From Pseudomonas costantinii (lineage in GTDB: Bacteria; Pseudomonadota; Gammaproteobacteria; Pseudomonadales; Pseudomonadaceae), in the NCBI RefSeq assembly GCF_001870435.1, contig NZ_MDDR01000057.1:330053-394052 (forward strand): a stretch of DNA of 64,000 nt. Reading direction: 5' to 3'. Below are positions 16,494-25,129 of this stretch, piece after piece. The notes beneath the pieces were generated by a model. The model saw only the letters and a program-made list of their open reading frames with translations. It made no database searches and was not told where the DNA came from. Numbering within the stretch: the stretch's first letter is position 1; every line of letters starts with the position of its first letter. The position numbers were made by a program, and so were the translations under genes.

Positions 16494-17831
16494 TCAGCTG
16501 GCCGTTGCCAACAGCAGGTCCTGTACCGAGCGCGCTTTGCCCCGGCTGCGGTCGTGCTCATACAGCGACGCGGCGATCTCGTCGGCGCGAATCGGCAGGA
16601 TCGACAGCAAGGTATCGCTCAAGCCATGGCTGGCCTGGCTGAAACCCTGGATGTAGATCCCGGCCTTGCAGCGCTCGTCGGTCACGATGCGGTAGTCACG
16701 GCTGACTTCAAAATCGCCCATGTAGGCGTCCAGCGGCGCCAGCAATTCGCGGTGCATCTGGCGCTCGTAACCGGTGGCCAACACCACGGCGTCGTAATGA
16801 CCCAGGCTGGTTTCGCCGGTTGCGTTGTTGCGCAGGGTCAGCTCGACACCCAACGGGCCGGCGACGGCTTTCTCGACCACGGTCATGGTACGGAAGGCAT
16901 GGCGGGCGATGCCGGAGACTTTCTGGCGGTAGAAAATACCGTAAATGCGCTCGATCAAGTCCAGGTCCACCACCGAGTAGTTGGTGTTCTGGTACTCGGC
17001 GACCAGGCGCTCACGCTCGGCGCCAACCTGTTGGAACACCAGGTCGGTAAAGGCCGGCGAGAACACTTCATTGACGAACGGGCTGTCATCGGCGGGCTTG
17101 AGTGCCGAGCCGCGCAGGATCATGTCGACCTGCACCGACGGGAAGCTGTCGTTCAGGTCGATAAAGGCTTCGGCCGCGCTCTGCCCACCGCCGATGATCG
17201 CGATGCGCATCGGCTTGCCGTCAACGCACGGCTGCTGGGCCATGCGCGCCAGGTACTGCGAATGGTGGAACACCCGGCCGTCATCCTTGAGGCCTTTGAA
17301 TGCTACCGGCACACGCGGCGTGCCACCGGCACTGACCACCACCGAACGGGTGGTGCGCACATGCTGTTCGCCCAGCGCATCACGGGAAATCACGCGCAAC
17401 GCTTCAACCTGCTGCTGATGCAGGATCGGCTCGATGGCCAGCACTTCCTCGCCATAGCGGCCCTGGACCTGGAACTGGCCTGCGACCCAGCGCAGGTAGT
17501 CGTTGTACTCCATGCGGCAGGGGTAGAAGGTGCCCAGGTTGATGAAGTCCACCAGGCGGTCATGGGCTTTCAAGTAATTGACGAAGGAGTAAGGGCTGGT
17601 GGGGTTGCGCAAGGTCACCAGGTCCTTGAGGAAAGAAATCTGCAGTTCGCTCTGGGTCACCAGGGTATTGCCGTGCCAGCGGTAGTCAGCCTGCTTGTCG
17701 AGAAACAGCACGTCCAGTTTGCCCTGGGCCTTCTCACGTTCCTGCAGCGCGATGGCCAGCGCCAGGTTCGAGGGGCCGAAACCGATACCGATCAGGTCAT
17801 GAACCGCGGGCGAAGCAATTGCCTGTGTCAT
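16494..17831 (-). CDS. pvdA: L-ornithine N5-monooxygenase for pyoverdine biosynthesis
   Basis: A 445-residue FAD- and NADPH-dependent hydroxylase that makes N5-hydroxyornithine for the pyoverdine peptide. FAD motif IGFGPSNLALAIAL (about 15-28), NADPH motif GGGQSAAEAF (about 213-222), and the family's LATGYERQMH are present. Length agrees with the ~443 residues of P. aeruginosa PvdA. The ATG at 17831 was chosen because AGAGGA precedes it. The frame continues upstream but that part is non-conserved leader. A PvdS-type promoter lies about 90 bp upstream. Cytoplasmic, probably associated with the pyoverdine assembly line. Confidence 0.95.
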   Translation of the reverse strand: MTQAIASPAVHDLIGIGFGPSNLALAIALQEREKAQGKLDVLFLDKQADYRWHGNTLVTQSELQISFLKDLVTLRNPTSPYSFVNYLKAHDRLVDFINLGTFYPCRMEYNDYLRWVAGQFQVQGRYGEEVLAIEPILHQQQVEALRVISRDALGEQHVRTTRSVVVSAGGTPRVPVAFKGLKDDGRVFHHSQYLARMAQQPCVDGKPMRIAIIGGGQSAAEAFIDLNDSFPSVQVDMILRGSALKPADDSPFVNEVFSPAFTDLVFQQVGAERERLVAEYQNTNYSVVDLDLIERIYGIFYRQKVSGIARHAFRTMTVVEKAVAGPLGVELTLRNNATGETSLGHYDAVVLATGYERQMHRELLAPLDAYMGDFEVSRDYRIVTDERCKAGIYIQGFSQASHGLSDTLLSILPIRADEIAASLYEHDRSRGKARSVQDLLLATAS

Positions 17832-17921
17832 TCCAGTGTCCTCTGGATAAGCCCCGTGGCGGTGGGGCGGGAATACCTTCGAGACCTGAAGGCTGATCAA
17901 CAGGTCGTGTGTTGATAGGAA

Positions 17922-17945
17922 ACGAGGACAATGAAATAAAATTTA
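17922..17945 (-). promoter_or_regulatory. iron-starvation (PvdS) promoter of pvdA
   Basis: On the minus strand TAAAT is followed after exactly 16 bases by CGT, the -35/-10 pattern recognised by the sigma factor PvdS. TAAAT is preceded by GC, and CGT is followed by TT, as in the usual consensus. It lies in the 126-bp gap between the fpvI-type gene and pvdA. Confidence 0.85.
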
Positions 17946-17957
17946 GCCGATGAGCTG

Positions 17958-18440
17958 TCAGTGAGCATCCCACTCGCGCATGCGCACCCGGCAATGCTTC
18001 ATGGCGTTCACGATGTGTTTTTCCACCAGGCTGCGGGAAATGCTCAGGCGTTCGGCGATTTGCAGGTGGGTCAGGCCCTCGAGTTTGCGCAGTAGAAAAC
18101 TGTCGCGACACACGGCCGGCAGTTCCGCCAAGGCACGCTCCAGCATTTCCAGGCGCTGCCCCTGATCATGGCTGGCGTGGGGTGAACAGGTGGCGAAGCG
18201 CCCTTCGCTGTCCAGTACTTCCAGGGGTTCGACCTGGCGCAAGGCGTTGCGCCGATGGCCGTCAATCACCAGGTTCAGCGCGGTGCGATACAGAAACGCC
18301 CGTGGCTGTTCGATCGGCGTATCGCTGGCTCGCTCCAACACCCGCACATAAGCGTCATGCACCACATCTTCGGCCACCTGACGGTTGCCCAACTTGGCGT
18401 TGAGGAAACACACCAGCTCGCGATAGTAGTTTTCCAACAT
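17958..18440 (-). CDS. fpvI: ECF sigma factor, FpvI-like (iron starvation)
   Basis: A 160-residue ECF sigma-70 factor with region 2 (EDVVHDAYVRVLERA, about 22-36) and region 4 helix-turn-helix (THLQIAERLSISRSLVEKHI). It belongs to the FecI/FpvI group, and FpvI of P. aeruginosa is about the same size. In that species FpvI drives the ferripyoverdine receptor gene fpvA and neighbours pvdA and pvdRT-opmQ, as here. The longer frame to 18545 starts within the Fur-like box, so I chose ATG 18440, preceded by GGGAG. The anti-sigma gene fpvR, expected nearby, is absent. Confidence 0.85.
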   Translation of the reverse strand: MLENYYRELVCFLNAKLGNRQVAEDVVHDAYVRVLERASDTPIEQPRAFLYRTALNLVIDGHRRNALRQVEPLEVLDSEGRFATCSPHASHDQGQRLEMLERALAELPAVCRDSFLLRKLEGLTHLQIAERLSISRSLVEKHIVNAMKHCRVRMREWDAH

Positions 18441-18529
18441 GACTCCCGTCCGCCCGCAGAGGGACAGTATTTGATCCTTGAGTGCTAAAAAGGCAGCCCA
18501 TGGATGATGGCAGTTTGAATGTGTGCAAT

Positions 18530-18544
18530 TTATAATAATTCTCA
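18530..18544 (-). promoter_or_regulatory. Fur-like box upstream of the fpvI-type sigma gene
   Basis: On the minus strand TGAGAATTATTATAA matches the 7-1-7 Fur pattern TGATAAT-N-ATTATCA at 12 of 14 positions. It is about 90 bp upstream of the sigma factor start, suiting repression by Fe-Fur. Surrounding bases are A/T-rich and would contain the promoter. Confidence 0.7.
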
Positions 18545-18618
18545 TCTACTTTTAAAGAAGTCTTGCATCAACCGTCGACTTTTTTTACTCAGCGCAGCTG
18601 TTACTGATTGTGTAACGG

Positions 18619-18647
18619 CCTAAATCCCCAAGTAATTCTCTCGTTTA
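18619..18647 (+). promoter_or_regulatory. iron-starvation (PvdS) promoter of pvdRT-opmQ
   Basis: CCTAAATCCC then CGTTT: TAAAT at 18621-18625 and CGT at 18642-18644 are separated by exactly 16 bases, matching the PvdS consensus. It lies 55 bp upstream of the pvdR start. Efflux genes and pvdA should therefore be switched on together under iron limitation. Confidence 0.85.
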
Positions 18648-18699
18648 ACAGTCAGCTCTGCGCAACTGCGCTCCGATCTTTCCTGGCTGGAACCTAAGC

Positions 18700-19872
18700 A
18701 TGAAACGCCCTCGACCTGCCCGACGCGCCCTGCTTGTGGTGGCGTGCCTGATTCCTGTGTTCGCCGTCGCCGCCTGGCAAGTGCTGCCACCGGGCCGCGA
18801 CACCCTGGCCACCGTCACCGTGACCCGCGGCAACATCGAAAGCAGCGTCACCGCCTTGGGCACCCTGCAACCGCGCCGTTATGTCGACGTGGGGGCCCAG
18901 GCGTCCGGGCAAATCCAGAAGATTCACGTCGAGGCCGGCGACCAGGTCAAGGAAGGCCAATTGCTGGTGGAGATCGACCCTTCCACCCAGAAGGCCAAAC
19001 TCGACGCCAGCCGCTACGCCATCGAAAACCTCAAGGCCCAATTGCAAGAACAGAAAGCCCAACATGAACTGGCGCGCCAGAAGTACCAGCGCCAGCAGCG
19101 CCTGGCAGCCGGTAACGCCACCCGCGAAGAAGATGTGCAAACCGCCAAGGCCGAGCTGAGCGCGACCCAGGCGCGGGTCGACATGTTCCAGGCGCAGATT
19201 CGCCAGGCCCAAGCCAGCCTGCGCAGCGACGAAGCCGAGTTGGGGTATACGCGGATCTTCGCGCCAATGACCGGCACCGTGGTGGCGGTGGATGCGCGGG
19301 TCGGCCAAACCCTCAACGCCCAGCAACAGACGCCGCTGATCCTGCGCATCGCCAAGTTGTCGCCGATGACCGTATGGGCCGAAGTGTCCGAAGCCGACAT
19401 CGGCCACGTCAAACCCGGTATGACTGCCTATTTCACCACGCTCAGCGGCGGCAGCCGCCGCTGGACCAGCACCGTACGGCAGATCCTGCCAATCCCGCCC
19501 AAACCGTTGAATGAAACCAGCCAAGGCAGTGGCAGCCCCAGCAGCTCGAACAAAAGCGGCAGCGGCCGCGTGGTGCTGTACACCGTGCTGCTGGATGTGG
19601 ACAACGCCGACAATGCGCTGATGCCCGAAATGACCACCCAGGTGTTTTTCGTCGCGGGCCAAGTCAAGGACGCCCTCACGGCGCCGGTCGCCGCCCTGTT
19701 GAGCAACCACGGCGCCGACAAACCGATCGCCCGCGTGGTGGCAAAAAACGGCTCTATTGAGGAACGTGCCGTGCGCCTGGGTATCAGCGATCGCCTGCGG
19801 GTCGAAGTGATCGAGGGTCTGAATGAAGGCGATCACTTGCTGATTGGCCCAGTCGACGGCAGCGGGGGTTGA
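18700..19872 (+). CDS. pvdR: periplasmic adaptor of the pyoverdine efflux system
   Basis: A 390-residue MacA/membrane-fusion protein. An N-terminal membrane anchor (about 8-28, ALLVVACLIPVFAVAAW) is followed by a biotinyl-lipoyl-like half (VGAQASGQIQKIHVEAGDQVKEGQLL), a long alpha-helical coiled-coil hairpin (about 95-170, rich in Gln, Ala and Lys), and the returning barrel domains. It links PvdT in the inner membrane with OpmQ in the outer membrane. In P. aeruginosa this tripartite pump exports and recycles pyoverdine from the periplasm. A Ser/Gly-rich loop (QGSGSPSSSNKSGSG) near 280-294 is typical of MacA relatives. Confidence 0.92.
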   Translation: MKRPRPARRALLVVACLIPVFAVAAWQVLPPGRDTLATVTVTRGNIESSVTALGTLQPRRYVDVGAQASGQIQKIHVEAGDQVKEGQLLVEIDPSTQKAKLDASRYAIENLKAQLQEQKAQHELARQKYQRQQRLAAGNATREEDVQTAKAELSATQARVDMFQAQIRQAQASLRSDEAELGYTRIFAPMTGTVVAVDARVGQTLNAQQQTPLILRIAKLSPMTVWAEVSEADIGHVKPGMTAYFTTLSGGSRRWTSTVRQILPIPPKPLNETSQGSGSPSSSNKSGSGRVVLYTVLLDVDNADNALMPEMTTQVFFVAGQVKDALTAPVAALLSNHGADKPIARVVAKNGSIEERAVRLGISDRLRVEVIEGLNEGDHLLIGPVDGSGG

Positions 19873-19873
19873 T

Positions 19874-21847
19874 TTGACCACGCCGTTGATCGAACTCAAG
19901 AACATCCGCAAATCCTACGGCGGCGGCGACAGCCCACAAGTCGACGTGTTGCGAGGGATCGACCTGTCGATCCATGCCGGGGAATTCGTGGCCATCGTCG
20001 GCGCTTCCGGTTCCGGCAAATCCACGCTGATGAATATCCTCGGCTGCCTCGACCGCCCCACCGTCGGTGACTACCTGTTCGCCGGGGAAAATGTCGCCCA
20101 TCTGGACAGCGACGAACTGGCCTGGCTACGCCGTGAGGCCTTTGGTTTTGTGTTCCAGGGCTACCACTTGATCCCATCGGGCTCGGCCCAGGAAAACGTC
20201 GAGATGCCGGCGATCTATGCAGGCATCAGCGCCGCCGAACGGCATGCCCGCGCCAAGGCCCTGCTCACCCGACTGGGCCTGGCCGACCGCACCGGCAACC
20301 GTCCACACCAGCTTTCCGGAGGCCAGCAGCAACGCGTTTCGATTGCTCGCGCGCTGATGAACGGCGGCCATATCATCCTCGCCGACGAACCCACCGGCGC
20401 CCTTGACAGCCACAGCGGCGCCGAAGTGATGGCGCTGCTCGACGAGCTGGCGAGCCAGGGCCATGTGGTCATCCTGATTACCCACGACCGCGAAGTAGCG
20501 GCGCGCGCCAACCGCATCATCGAGATTCGCGACGGTTTGATCATCAGCGACTCGGCCGAGGGTGAAACCTATGTACCGGCGACCGCCAACAGCGATGCCT
20601 TGCAGGCCGTGGACTTGCGCCAGCGTCTGGCCGACGGCGCCGAGCACAACGGCGCCTGGAAGGCCGAACTGAAGGATGCCATTCAGGCTGCCTGGCGGGT
20701 AATGTGGATCAACCGGTTCCGCACCGCACTGACACTCCTGGGGATCATCATCGGCGTGGCGTCGGTGGTGGTGATGCTGGCGGTGGGTGAAGGCAGCAAA
20801 CGCCAGGTCATGGCACAGATGGGCGCGTTCGGCTCCAACATTATCTACCTCAGCGGCTCCTCGCCTAACCCGCGCACGCCACTGGGTATCGTGACCCTCA
20901 ACGATGTCGCGGCCTTGGCGGCGCTGCCCCAGGTCAAGCGCATCATGCCGGTCAACGGCAACGACGCGGGGGTACGCTTCGGCAACCTGGACTACCTGGC
21001 GTACGTGGGCGGCAACGACGTCAACTTTCCAGCGATTTTCAACTGGCCGGTGGTCGAGGGTAGCTACTTCACCGAGGCCGACGAACGCGCCGGTGCCACC
21101 GTGGCGGTGATCGGCCATCGTATCCGCGAGAAGCTGTTCAAGGGTGTGGCCAGCCCCATCGGCCAATACATCCTGATTGAAAACGTGCCCTTCCAGGTGA
21201 TCGGCGTGCTGGCGGAAAAAGGCTCCAGCTCCGGCAATAAAGACAGCGACGACCGTGTCGCCATCCCCTACACCGCCGCCAGCGTGCGCCTGTTTGGCAC
21301 CTATAACCCCGAATACGTGGCGATTGCCGCCGCCGATGCGCGCAAGGTGCATGAGGCCGAACAGGCGATCGACCAACTTATGTTCAAGCTGCACAACGGT
21401 AAGCGCGATTACCAATTGACCAATAACGCCGCGATGATCCAGGCCGAGGCGCGCACGCAAAATACACTGTCGTTGATGCTGGGTTCGATTGCCGCGATTT
21501 CCCTGTTGGTAGGCGGGATCGGCGTGATGAATATCATGCTGATGACGGTGCGCGAACGCACCCGCGAAATTGGTATCCGCATGGCCACCGGTGCGCGCCA
21601 GCGCGACATCTTGCGCCAGTTCCTCACCGAGGCGGTGATGCTCTCGGTGGTCGGCGGCCTGTGCGGTATCGCCCTGGCTCTGCTGGTGGGTGGCGTGCTG
21701 GTACTGGCCAAAGTGGCGGTGCAGTTTTCCCTGGTGGCGGTGCTTGGCGCGTTTGGCTGTGCGCTGGTCACCGGTGTCGTATTCGGCTTTATGCCGGCCC
21801 GTAAAGCTGCCCGGCTTGATCCGGTTAAGGCATTGACCAGTGAATAA
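19874..21847 (+). CDS. pvdT: ABC transporter (ATPase-permease fusion) of the pyoverdine efflux system
   Basis: A 657-residue MacB-type protein: N-terminal ATPase (Walker A GASGSGKST about residue 44, signature LSGGQQQRVSIARAL, Walker B IILADEPTGALD), one membrane helix near 290, a large periplasmic MacB core domain, and three C-terminal helices. I chose the TTG at 19874, one base after the pvdR stop. It gives MTTPLIELKNIRKSYGG, the family-typical beginning, and has a G-rich stretch upstream. An alternative TTG at 19844 would overlap pvdR by 29 bp. It is a mechanotransducing pump rather than a classic transporter. Confidence 0.92.
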   Translation: MTTPLIELKNIRKSYGGGDSPQVDVLRGIDLSIHAGEFVAIVGASGSGKSTLMNILGCLDRPTVGDYLFAGENVAHLDSDELAWLRREAFGFVFQGYHLIPSGSAQENVEMPAIYAGISAAERHARAKALLTRLGLADRTGNRPHQLSGGQQQRVSIARALMNGGHIILADEPTGALDSHSGAEVMALLDELASQGHVVILITHDREVAARANRIIEIRDGLIISDSAEGETYVPATANSDALQAVDLRQRLADGAEHNGAWKAELKDAIQAAWRVMWINRFRTALTLLGIIIGVASVVVMLAVGEGSKRQVMAQMGAFGSNIIYLSGSSPNPRTPLGIVTLNDVAALAALPQVKRIMPVNGNDAGVRFGNLDYLAYVGGNDVNFPAIFNWPVVEGSYFTEADERAGATVAVIGHRIREKLFKGVASPIGQYILIENVPFQVIGVLAEKGSSSGNKDSDDRVAIPYTAASVRLFGTYNPEYVAIAAADARKVHEAEQAIDQLMFKLHNGKRDYQLTNNAAMIQAEARTQNTLSLMLGSIAAISLLVGGIGVMNIMLMTVRERTREIGIRMATGARQRDILRQFLTEAVMLSVVGGLCGIALALLVGGVLVLAKVAVQFSLVAVLGAFGCALVTGVVFGFMPARKAARLDPVKALTSE

Positions 21848-23255
21848 ACGATCCATCACACCGCACCTGTCCCTCCTAAGCCTGTGCCTGCTGCTCAACG
21901 CCTGCGCCGGTAACCCGCCCGTTGTGGAGAGCGGCATTGCGCCGCCCGCTGCCTGGCAATACGCCGAGCGTGACGCTGCACAGGCCACCAACCAGCGCTG
22001 GTGGATGCAATTCGGCAGCCCGCAATTGAACCGTCTGATCGACCAGGCCCGTCGTGACAGTTATGACGTGGCCGCCGCCATGGCGCGGGTGCGCCAGGCC
22101 CAGGCAAGTGCAGTCATTGCCGGCGCGCCGCTGTTGCCCGAGGTGAAGTTCAACCTCACCGCCAGCCGTGAAAAGCTGCTGCATGGCAGCGGTAACGCTT
22201 CACTCGATGCGACGCAAAGCAACAACACGGTCGACAGTTTCGGTGCCAACCTTACCGCCAGCTACGAAGTGGATTTCTGGGGTGGCCGCGCCGCCGCCCG
22301 GGACAGCGCCCTGCAAACCCTGCGGGCCAGTGAGTTCGACCGGGCCACCGTGGAACTGACCCTGCTCAGCAGCGTGGCCGACCGCTACGCGCAAACCCTC
22401 GCCGCCCGCCAACGCCAACAGATCGCCGAGCTGAACCTGGCAAATGCGCGCAATGTGCTTGACCTGGTCCAAACCCGCTACGACGCTGGCTCCGCCACGG
22501 CCTTGGAGCTGGCCCAACAGAAAAGCCTGGTCGCCAGCCAGCAACGGCAACTGCCGCTGATTCAGCAACTGGCCGAAGAATCCTTGATCACTCTCGCCGC
22601 CCTGCTCGGTCAACCCGTGCAAGCCCTGAACCTTGGCACCGAACCCTTCCAGGCACTGACCTGGCCGACCATTGGTGCGGGCGCGCCCAGCCAACTGTTG
22701 AGTCGTCGCCCCGACCTCGCCCAGGCCGAAGCGCAGCTTGCTGCGGCCAGTGCCGATGTCACGGTGGCCCGCGCGGCGATGCTGCCCACCGTGACCTTGG
22801 GCGCAACGTTTGGCTCAGGGTCCGACAAGGCCGCCGATATTCTACGCAGCCCCTTCTACAACCTGACCTCCGGCCTGATGGCGCCGATCTTCAACAATGG
22901 CCGTTTAAGCGCCGAACGCGACAAGGCTCGCGCCCGCCAGGACGAGCTGCTGCAAACCTATCGTGGCGCAATCATCAAGGGCTTTGCCGATGTGGAGAAA
23001 TCCCTCAGCAGCATCACGCGCCTGGACCAGCAGCGCCAATGGCAAACCGAAGAACTGCAACAGGCCCAGACTGCGTTCCAGATCGCCGAAAGCCGCTACC
23101 AGGCCGGTGCAGAAGATTGGCTGACCGTGCTGGAAACCCAACGCACGCTGTACGCGGCCCAGGACTTGAACGTGCAGCTACGGCTGTCACGGCTGCAAGC
23201 CAGCATTGCCCTGTACAAAGCCTTGGGTGGCGGCTGGAAAGTGGATATCCGATAA
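21840..23255 (+). CDS. opmQ: outer-membrane efflux lipoprotein of the pyoverdine pump
   Basis: A 471-residue TolC/NodT-family outer-membrane factor. A lipoprotein signal with lipobox LLNAC places the acylated cysteine at about residue 22. Two outer-membrane efflux repeats follow (about 60-255 and 270-465), including the family segment RRPDLAQAEAQLAAASADVTVARAAMLPTVTL. It forms the exit channel for PvdRT. The GTG start at 21840 overlaps the pvdT stop by 8 bp, so translation is coupled. Confidence 0.92.
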   Translation: MNKRSITPHLSLLSLCLLLNACAGNPPVVESGIAPPAAWQYAERDAAQATNQRWWMQFGSPQLNRLIDQARRDSYDVAAAMARVRQAQASAVIAGAPLLPEVKFNLTASREKLLHGSGNASLDATQSNNTVDSFGANLTASYEVDFWGGRAAARDSALQTLRASEFDRATVELTLLSSVADRYAQTLAARQRQQIAELNLANARNVLDLVQTRYDAGSATALELAQQKSLVASQQRQLPLIQQLAEESLITLAALLGQPVQALNLGTEPFQALTWPTIGAGAPSQLLSRRPDLAQAEAQLAAASADVTVARAAMLPTVTLGATFGSGSDKAADILRSPFYNLTSGLMAPIFNNGRLSAERDKARARQDELLQTYRGAIIKGFADVEKSLSSITRLDQQRQWQTEELQQAQTAFQIAESRYQAGAEDWLTVLETQRTLYAAQDLNVQLRLSRLQASIALYKALGGGWKVDIR

Positions 23256-23357
23256 CGAAACTCCGATTCCTTACACAAAGCGTTTATTTATCCTACATTC
23301 CTTGACCCCGGGTCCTTGGTAAAAAGCCGTCCTCACACGGCTGCCCGGTACGTCCCG

Positions 23358-24119
23358 ATGAAATCCAGCGTTCTTGTAAAAAGCCTGGCGTGCGCTTGCC
23401 TCTGGCTTATAGCGAGCCTGGGCTTTGCCGAGCCGCTGATCGCGCCTACTGCGATTGACTGGCTGCTGGACTGCCCCTTCCCCGCTTTACAACGGCCGGA
23501 CCCCGAGGTGCTTGACCGAACCCAATGCGGCACGGTGAACGTACCCCGCGACCACGCCGCGCCTGCGCGCGGCACTGTGCGCCTGACGCTGACACGTGTG
23601 GGCGCCCGAGAGCCGCTCAGCCGCGAGGGCGTGGTGTTCATCCAGGCCGGTGAGGCGCAACAAGGCCAAGACGCAACGTTCGCCCTCCAGTTGGTCAGTC
23701 GCTGGGAGTCTTACGCCACACCGGCCTATCGCACGCTGGCCAACCGCTACGACGTGATCGAGTTGAGCACTCGCGACCTTAATCAAGACAATGCGATCGA
23801 GCAGGCTGCGCGGGACATGGAGTTTGTACGCGCGCAACTGGGCGATGCACAGCTCAACTACCTCGGCAACGCTGTTGCAACCCGGCTCGGCAGTCGGTAT
23901 GCCAAGCTGTTTCCCGAGCGCGTCGCACGCATGGTGTTGGTCAACGTCGGGCACGGTGAACCCGTCGCCGCTGGCGTCGACCTGTTGCTGCTCAAAGACT
24001 CGAGTCGGCCCGGCACCATCGCCGCCGGGTGTGTCAACCAATGGGTGGGTGGTTTTTTGGTCAACGGCAAACAGCCACCGGCCTCCACGCGCTGTCTCGA
24101 CCGCGGTAGTTGGGAATAA
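23358..24119 (+). CDS. exported alpha/beta-hydrolase-like protein with degenerate active site
   Basis: A 253-residue protein with a Sec signal (about 1-26, KSLACACLWLIASLGFA). It has the N-terminal signature of the TAP-like hydrolases (QCGTVNVPRDHAAPARGTVRLTLTRV) and the region around the nucleophile elbow (YLGNAVATRLGSRYAKLFPERVARMVLVN). In active relatives that elbow reads GxSYGT. Here it reads GNAVAT, so the serine is missing. The usual GGPG oxyanion segment is also replaced (IQAGEAQQG). It stops well short of the ~450-500 residues of active enzymes, lacking the lid and the Asp/His part. The ATG at 23358 fits the signal peptide. It is either a pseudoenzyme or a decaying gene. Confidence 0.65.
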   Translation: MKSSVLVKSLACACLWLIASLGFAEPLIAPTAIDWLLDCPFPALQRPDPEVLDRTQCGTVNVPRDHAAPARGTVRLTLTRVGAREPLSREGVVFIQAGEAQQGQDATFALQLVSRWESYATPAYRTLANRYDVIELSTRDLNQDNAIEQAARDMEFVRAQLGDAQLNYLGNAVATRLGSRYAKLFPERVARMVLVNVGHGEPVAAGVDLLLLKDSSRPGTIAAGCVNQWVGGFLVNGKQPPASTRCLDRGSWE

Positions 24120-24193
24120 TCGCCGCGTTTACGACCTCTTCACGCCGAAAACGACACCCTGCGTTGACGCTCTCGCCCAATCGTTATTAAGTG

Positions 24194-24213
24194 CTATTAA
24201 TCCGCATTAATAG
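24194..24213. promoter_or_regulatory. palindrome upstream of the GntR gene, candidate operator
   Basis: CTATTAAT and ATTAATAG form perfect inverted repeats around CCGC, 15 bp before the GntR-family start codon. The position suits autoregulation by the downstream protein. No biochemical evidence is available, and the sequence differs from the classic FadR-type TNGTNNNACNA pattern. Confidence 0.5.
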
Positions 24214-24228
24214 GATAAATAGAACACC

Positions 24229-24996
24229 ATGCTCAGCCGCCCGCTACGACGCAAACGCCAAAAGCTCTCCGACGTGATTGTCGAATCGGTCAAGCGCTCT
24301 ATCGTCACCGATGCGCTGAAGCCCGGCGACCGACTGCCGACCGAGCGTGAGCTGATGGAAAGCTTCCAATGCTCCAAGGGCTCGGCCCGTGAAGCGCTCA
24401 AGGCCCTTGAAGTGGAAGGCCTGGTAAGTACCCGCACCGGTCCCAGCGGCGGGGCTTACCTGAACCAGGCCGGTACTGAGCCCGCCAGTCGTGCGCTGCG
24501 TAACTACCTGCACTTCCAGCATTTGGACGGCGAGCAGGTGTACCAACTGCGCAAGGTCATTGAAGTGGAACTCGCCGTGTCCGTACTCGGACGCTTGAGC
24601 GAAGACGACTACCTGGCCCTGCAAGACAACGTGGATTTTTGCAGCGCACCGGAAGACAGCGAAGCGGGCCAGCGCGAACAGCGACTGGCGGAGTTGGAGT
24701 TCCATAACCTGCTGGCCAAGGCTTGCCCCAACCCACTGCTGAGTTTTATGGCGCAGTTTCTCAATGACCTGCTGCGCGACCTGGTGGTGCTGAAAAAAGC
24801 CTACAAACCCAAGCGCAAACAGTTCGATGCGGCCAACCTCGATTATCACAAGCAACTGCTGATTGCCTTTCGCGCCGGTGACGAAAGCGCAGTGCGAGGC
24901 TTGATGCATGAACACATGTGTGACGCCGAACACCACATGACCGCCCTTGAAGGCGAAGTCAGCCCGCACTTTTTGCTGGAGTTCGATCACCGCTGA
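24229..24996 (+). CDS. GntR/FadR-family transcriptional regulator
   Basis: A 255-residue regulator with an N-terminal winged helix-turn-helix (about 8-75; DRLPTERELMESFQCSKGSAREALKALEVEGLVSTR spans the recognition helix) and an all-helical FCD effector domain (about 100-235). FCD-domain regulators usually bind a small carboxylate or metal-ligand effector. It lies upstream of, and in the same direction as, an ABC importer plus two amidohydrolases, and is the likely regulator of that set. The 133-bp gap before the next gene contains a small GGCCTG/CAGGCC hairpin but no clear terminator. Confidence 0.88.
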   Translation: MLSRPLRRKRQKLSDVIVESVKRSIVTDALKPGDRLPTERELMESFQCSKGSAREALKALEVEGLVSTRTGPSGGAYLNQAGTEPASRALRNYLHFQHLDGEQVYQLRKVIEVELAVSVLGRLSEDDYLALQDNVDFCSAPEDSEAGQREQRLAELEFHNLLAKACPNPLLSFMAQFLNDLLRDLVVLKKAYKPKRKQFDAANLDYHKQLLIAFRAGDESAVRGLMHEHMCDAEHHMTALEGEVSPHFLLEFDHR

Positions 24997-25129
24997 GCAC
25001 ACCCCACATTTCACCGAGCTCCAACCGTTTGAGCGTTTCACCCAACTTAATAACAGGCCTGCCCACAGGCCCTGCTCCACCGTATCGCCCTTGCCGCTCC
25101 TGCCAATAACTAAACCAGGGAGTCACCCC

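Noticed and set aside
16002..17915. 637-codon plus-strand frame opposite pvdA and the radical SAM gene
   Set aside because: Spans two conserved genes of the opposite strand and the LexA box between them; no recognisable domain.
20126..21991. 621-codon minus-strand frame opposite pvdT
   Set aside because: Low-complexity His/Gln/Arg composition and complete overlap with a conserved ABC protein mark it as a shadow frame.
23791..24210. Alternative frame running past the stop of the hydrolase-like gene
   Set aside because: Considered as a possible frameshifted continuation, but it shows no hydrolase Asp/His motif or family segment, so no frameshift is proposed.
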